Source of the DNA: an uncultured Allobaculum sp. | Lineage (GTDB): Bacteria; Bacillota_I; Bacilli_A; Erysipelotrichales; Erysipelotrichaceae | Assembly: GCA_948467695.1 (NCBI GenBank) | Contig: CAOKFJ010000127.1 | Location: forward strand, 1 to 6,001 | DNA: 6,001 nt | Direction of reading: 5' to 3' | Part shown: positions 4,477 through 6,001 of the stretch, in pieces | Layout of the letters: each line of letters opens with the position of its first letter | Position numbering within the stretch: the stretch's first letter is position 1 | Notes under the pieces: model-generated | Told to the model about the DNA's origin: nothing | Seen by the model: the letters and a program-made list of their open reading frames with translations, nothing else | The model's database searches: none | Translations under genes and position numbers: made by a program

Positions 4477-4492
4477 TCCGGCTGGTGCCGGA
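4477..4492 (-). promoter_or_regulatory. CCGG hairpin before the IIA ribosome binding site
   Basis: TCCGGC (4477-4482) and GCCGGA (4487-4492) are exact complements around a TGGT loop. On the minus strand the hairpin ends 15 bases before the IIA start, directly before AGAAAGAGGA. It matches the hairpin before the dehydrogenase gene in place and CCGG core. Confidence 0.45.
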
Positions 4493-4510
4493 TCTTGTTC
4501 TGTCTGTGGG

Positions 4511-4545
4511 TGTCTAAGTTAAGCGGTTTTGGAGTTGTCTAAGTT
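4511..4545. promoter_or_regulatory. Direct repeat TGTCTAAGTT upstream of IIA, candidate operator
   Basis: TGTCTAAGTT occurs at 4511-4520 and 4536-4545, 25 bp apart start to start, 50-85 bp before the IIA start. A pair of direct repeats before the first gene after the regulator is a reasonable candidate binding site. I see no clear promoter hexamers beside it, so the assignment is tentative. Confidence 0.3.
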
Positions 4546-4558
4546 TAGGAATGATTTT

Positions 4559-4606
4559 GCTGCTGATGGTGCGCTTGCCGGCGCTTGATGTGTGTATGTC
4601 AGCAGC
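4559..4606 (-). promoter_or_regulatory. 8-bp-arm dyad in the regulator-IIA gap
   Basis: GCTGCTGA (4559-4566) and TCAGCAGC (4599-4606) are exact complements. Inside, GCGC (4571-4574) can pair with GCGC (4581-4584), both being parts of a GCGCTTG direct repeat. No T run follows on the minus strand. The rest of this 256-bp gap shows only a small CAGATC/GATCTG dyad at 4683-4700, and no gene. Confidence 0.3.
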
Positions 4607-4717
4607 GTGGCAGTTTGGGCGGGATGCCGCGCACTGCGATGGGTTGTTTTTTCTCAGGTACACCGTGGGGTAAATGCCATTCCAGATCTGTCTGGATCTG
4701 TTTTCTGCCCCATGGAG

Positions 4718-6001
4718 TTATCCGCCATTTCGACCGATGGAATGCTCCGTGGATTCGAGTATGCGGATGATCGCTTCTTCAGCGAGTGTTTCGTCTTTGG
4801 AGAAGAGTGCTTCCAGGTAGGCTTCATCGTCGATGAGCGCCGCGTTGAGTGCCGACAGAAGTTCCTGCTCCATGCGTTCTGCCGGTTTTGGCAGCAGGCT
4901 GATCGCCATGAAGCGGACGTTTTCGAGCTGTTCGCACATGAAGCATTTCTGATCGGGCACAAGCACGAAGTATTCGGTCTGGGCGATGGCTTCATCGGCT
5001 GCGTGAAGCAGTCCGAAGCCGGCGTCGTGATCAACGACGGGACCAAGCGCTTCGCGTCGAAGAATTGCCTGTTCGGTCGGTCCGTTTGGCGAGGCGCTGA
5101 TGTCTGCCGCGATGCGGGCGAGATCTTCAGGCTTGCTTGTGGCGGGGACTGTCTGGAGGCTGAAGCTGGAAATCAGTTTTTCGCAGGCTGCCGACCATAA
5201 GTGGAGGCGTTCCATGCGGGTTTTGAAGCTTTCTTTGTTTCGAACTCTGCCTGAACCGTTGCGGATCGTGCCGATCGTTTTGGCGATGGCTTTGAGATCC
5301 GCTGCATCAAGCAGTGTCGAGACGCGGACGGTAGGAACGGATGCGTTTTCGAATTCGAAGTTCGAGATGAGCAGATCCAGATCGTCGGCGTATTTTGCCT
5401 GGTCAAGCGAGAGTGTCTGGACACTGAGCTGGCCATGGAAGGCGCCGGCGACGCGGGCTGCAAGCAGGGCGCTTGAGCCGATGCCCGAGGCGCAGACGAT
5501 GCCGGCTTTGAGCATGACCGGACGGCGTTTCTGGCGGTTTCGCTCGAGACTGGCGCCGACGTGCATCGTGATGAATCCTGTTTCTTCATCGGAAACGGGA
5601 TAGCCGGTCGCTTCTTCAATCAGGCTGCATACCTTGCGGGTTTCTTCGAACAGATCCTTGTACTCGGCTTTGAGCGCGTCGATCATCGGATTCGAGATCG
5701 GCATGTGTCTTCTCAGGCGGACAAGTGTCGGTTCAAGATGGGTGATCAGCCCCTGCAGAAACTGGGGATCTTCCAGAAGCAGGCTGCTGACGGGTTCGCC
5801 ATAGGCACAGGCGATGCGTACAGCGAGCTTGCCGGCTTCGCTTTCTTCAAATGCCGTGTGACCTTCACTGCTCGACGCCTTGGCGGCGGCGAGGTGAATA
5901 GCGATAAAGGAGATTTCGGTTTCAGGGAATTCGACATCGAATTCGGTTTCAAGAAGCGATGCGAGTTCTCTGGCTAAAGGCGTTTCTTCGCTTGCGGCGA
6001 A
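4718..6001 (-). CDS. MtlR-like PRD-domain PTS transcriptional regulator (N-terminus outside window)
   Basis: The frame is open from the right edge to the TAA at 4718, giving 427 visible residues; the N-terminus, where the helix-turn-helix domains should be, is beyond the window. Visible in order are the end of PRD1 (ETEISFIAIHLAAAKA, about 5870-5925), PRD2 with its two histidines (LITHLEP, His at 5738-5740; GFITMHVGA, His at 5561-5563), an EIIB-Gat-like domain with its phosphorylatable cysteine (GIVCASGIGSS, Cys at 5492-5494), and an EIIA-like domain with the likely histidine in GFGLLHAAD (5003-5005). Family members activate polyol PTS operons: phosphorylation of the PRDs by HPr and of the EIIA/EIIB-like sites by the PTS tells the cell whether sugar is present. 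An ATG at 5704 is internal, not the start. The gene lies upstream of IIA as mtlR does of mtlF. A LicR/BglG-type relative is the alternative. Confidence 0.85.
   Translation of the reverse strand, partial: FAASEETPLARELASLLETEFDVEFPETEISFIAIHLAAAKASSSEGHTAFEESEAGKLAVRIACAYGEPVSSLLLEDPQFLQGLITHLEPTLVRLRRHMPISNPMIDALKAEYKDLFEETRKVCSLIEEATGYPVSDEETGFITMHVGASLERNRQKRRPVMLKAGIVCASGIGSSALLAARVAGAFHGQLSVQTLSLDQAKYADDLDLLISNFEFENASVPTVRVSTLLDAADLKAIAKTIGTIRNGSGRVRNKESFKTRMERLHLWSAACEKLISSFSLQTVPATSKPEDLARIAADISASPNGPTEQAILRREALGPVVDHDAGFGLLHAADEAIAQTEYFVLVPDQKCFMCEQLENVRFMAISLLPKPAERMEQELLSALNAALIDDEAYLEALFSKDETLAEEAIIRILESTEHSIGRNGG

Noticed and set aside
3967..4542. Plus-strand open frame of 191 codons opposite the IIA gene
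   Set aside because: Antisense by-product; the minus-strand IIA protein has the active-site His motif and a proper ribosome binding site.
4592..5200. Plus-strand open frame of 202 codons opposite the regulator
   Set aside because: It is antisense to the EIIA-like domain of the MtlR-like protein, with no family features.
4718..5704. Taking ATG 5704 as the start of the regulator
   Set aside because: The frame stays open to the right edge and encodes PRD1/PRD2 sequence upstream of that Met, so the gene is larger and its start is outside the window.

Overview
The window looks like a piece of a low-to-mid GC Firmicutes (Bacillota) chromosome. The signs are a mannitol-type PTS cluster with a PRD-domain regulator, purine-rich Shine-Dalgarno sites (AGAGGA, GAGGA, GAGGG), and Rho-independent terminators with long T runs. 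I cannot name the genus. All recognisable protein genes lie on the minus strand.

Right part (about 2431-6001): a sugar-alcohol PTS operon read right to left. It starts with the C-terminal 427 residues of a MtlR-like regulator (PRD1 end, PRD2, EIIB-like, EIIA-like), whose N-terminus is beyond the right edge. Next is a stand-alone mannitol/fructose-type IIA protein, then a zinc-dependent medium-chain dehydrogenase of the L-sorbose-1-phosphate reductase (SorE) type. The order regulator - IIA - polyol-phosphate dehydrogenase matches the classical mtlA-mtlR-mtlF-mtlD layout, but the dehydrogenase belongs to another superfamily than MtlD. The IICB permease is not in the window and may lie further right. 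The likely logic is that the PTS phosphorylates an imported polyol or ketose, the dehydrogenase interconverts the phosphorylated product, and the regulator reads PTS phosphorylation. The intergenic gaps (about 256 and 300 bp) are long for an operon and full of small dyads, several with a CCGG core at gene boundaries.

Middle (about 1820-2430): about 600 bp without a convincing protein gene, bounded by two opposed Rho-independent terminators. One points left (hairpin 1829-1856, T tract 1821-1827) and one points right (hairpin 2302-2328, T run 2330-2337). Between them is a dense series of perfect inverted repeats, a possible plus-strand promoter, and a 23-codon ORF with a good ribosome binding site. 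I read this as a candidate plus-strand structured RNA or peptide-leader element of about 430 nt. It is the part of the window I understand least and find most interesting.

Left part (about 1-1800): a visibly more AT-rich stretch with one minus-strand gene for a COG1106/AAA_15-type ABC ATPase. Relatives of this family occur in phage-defence systems, but no partner gene is visible here. Downstream of it are about 390 bp without a gene, holding a 14-bp-arm hairpin and a cluster of TTCGTGAGA-type repeats, three of them at an exact 21-bp pitch.
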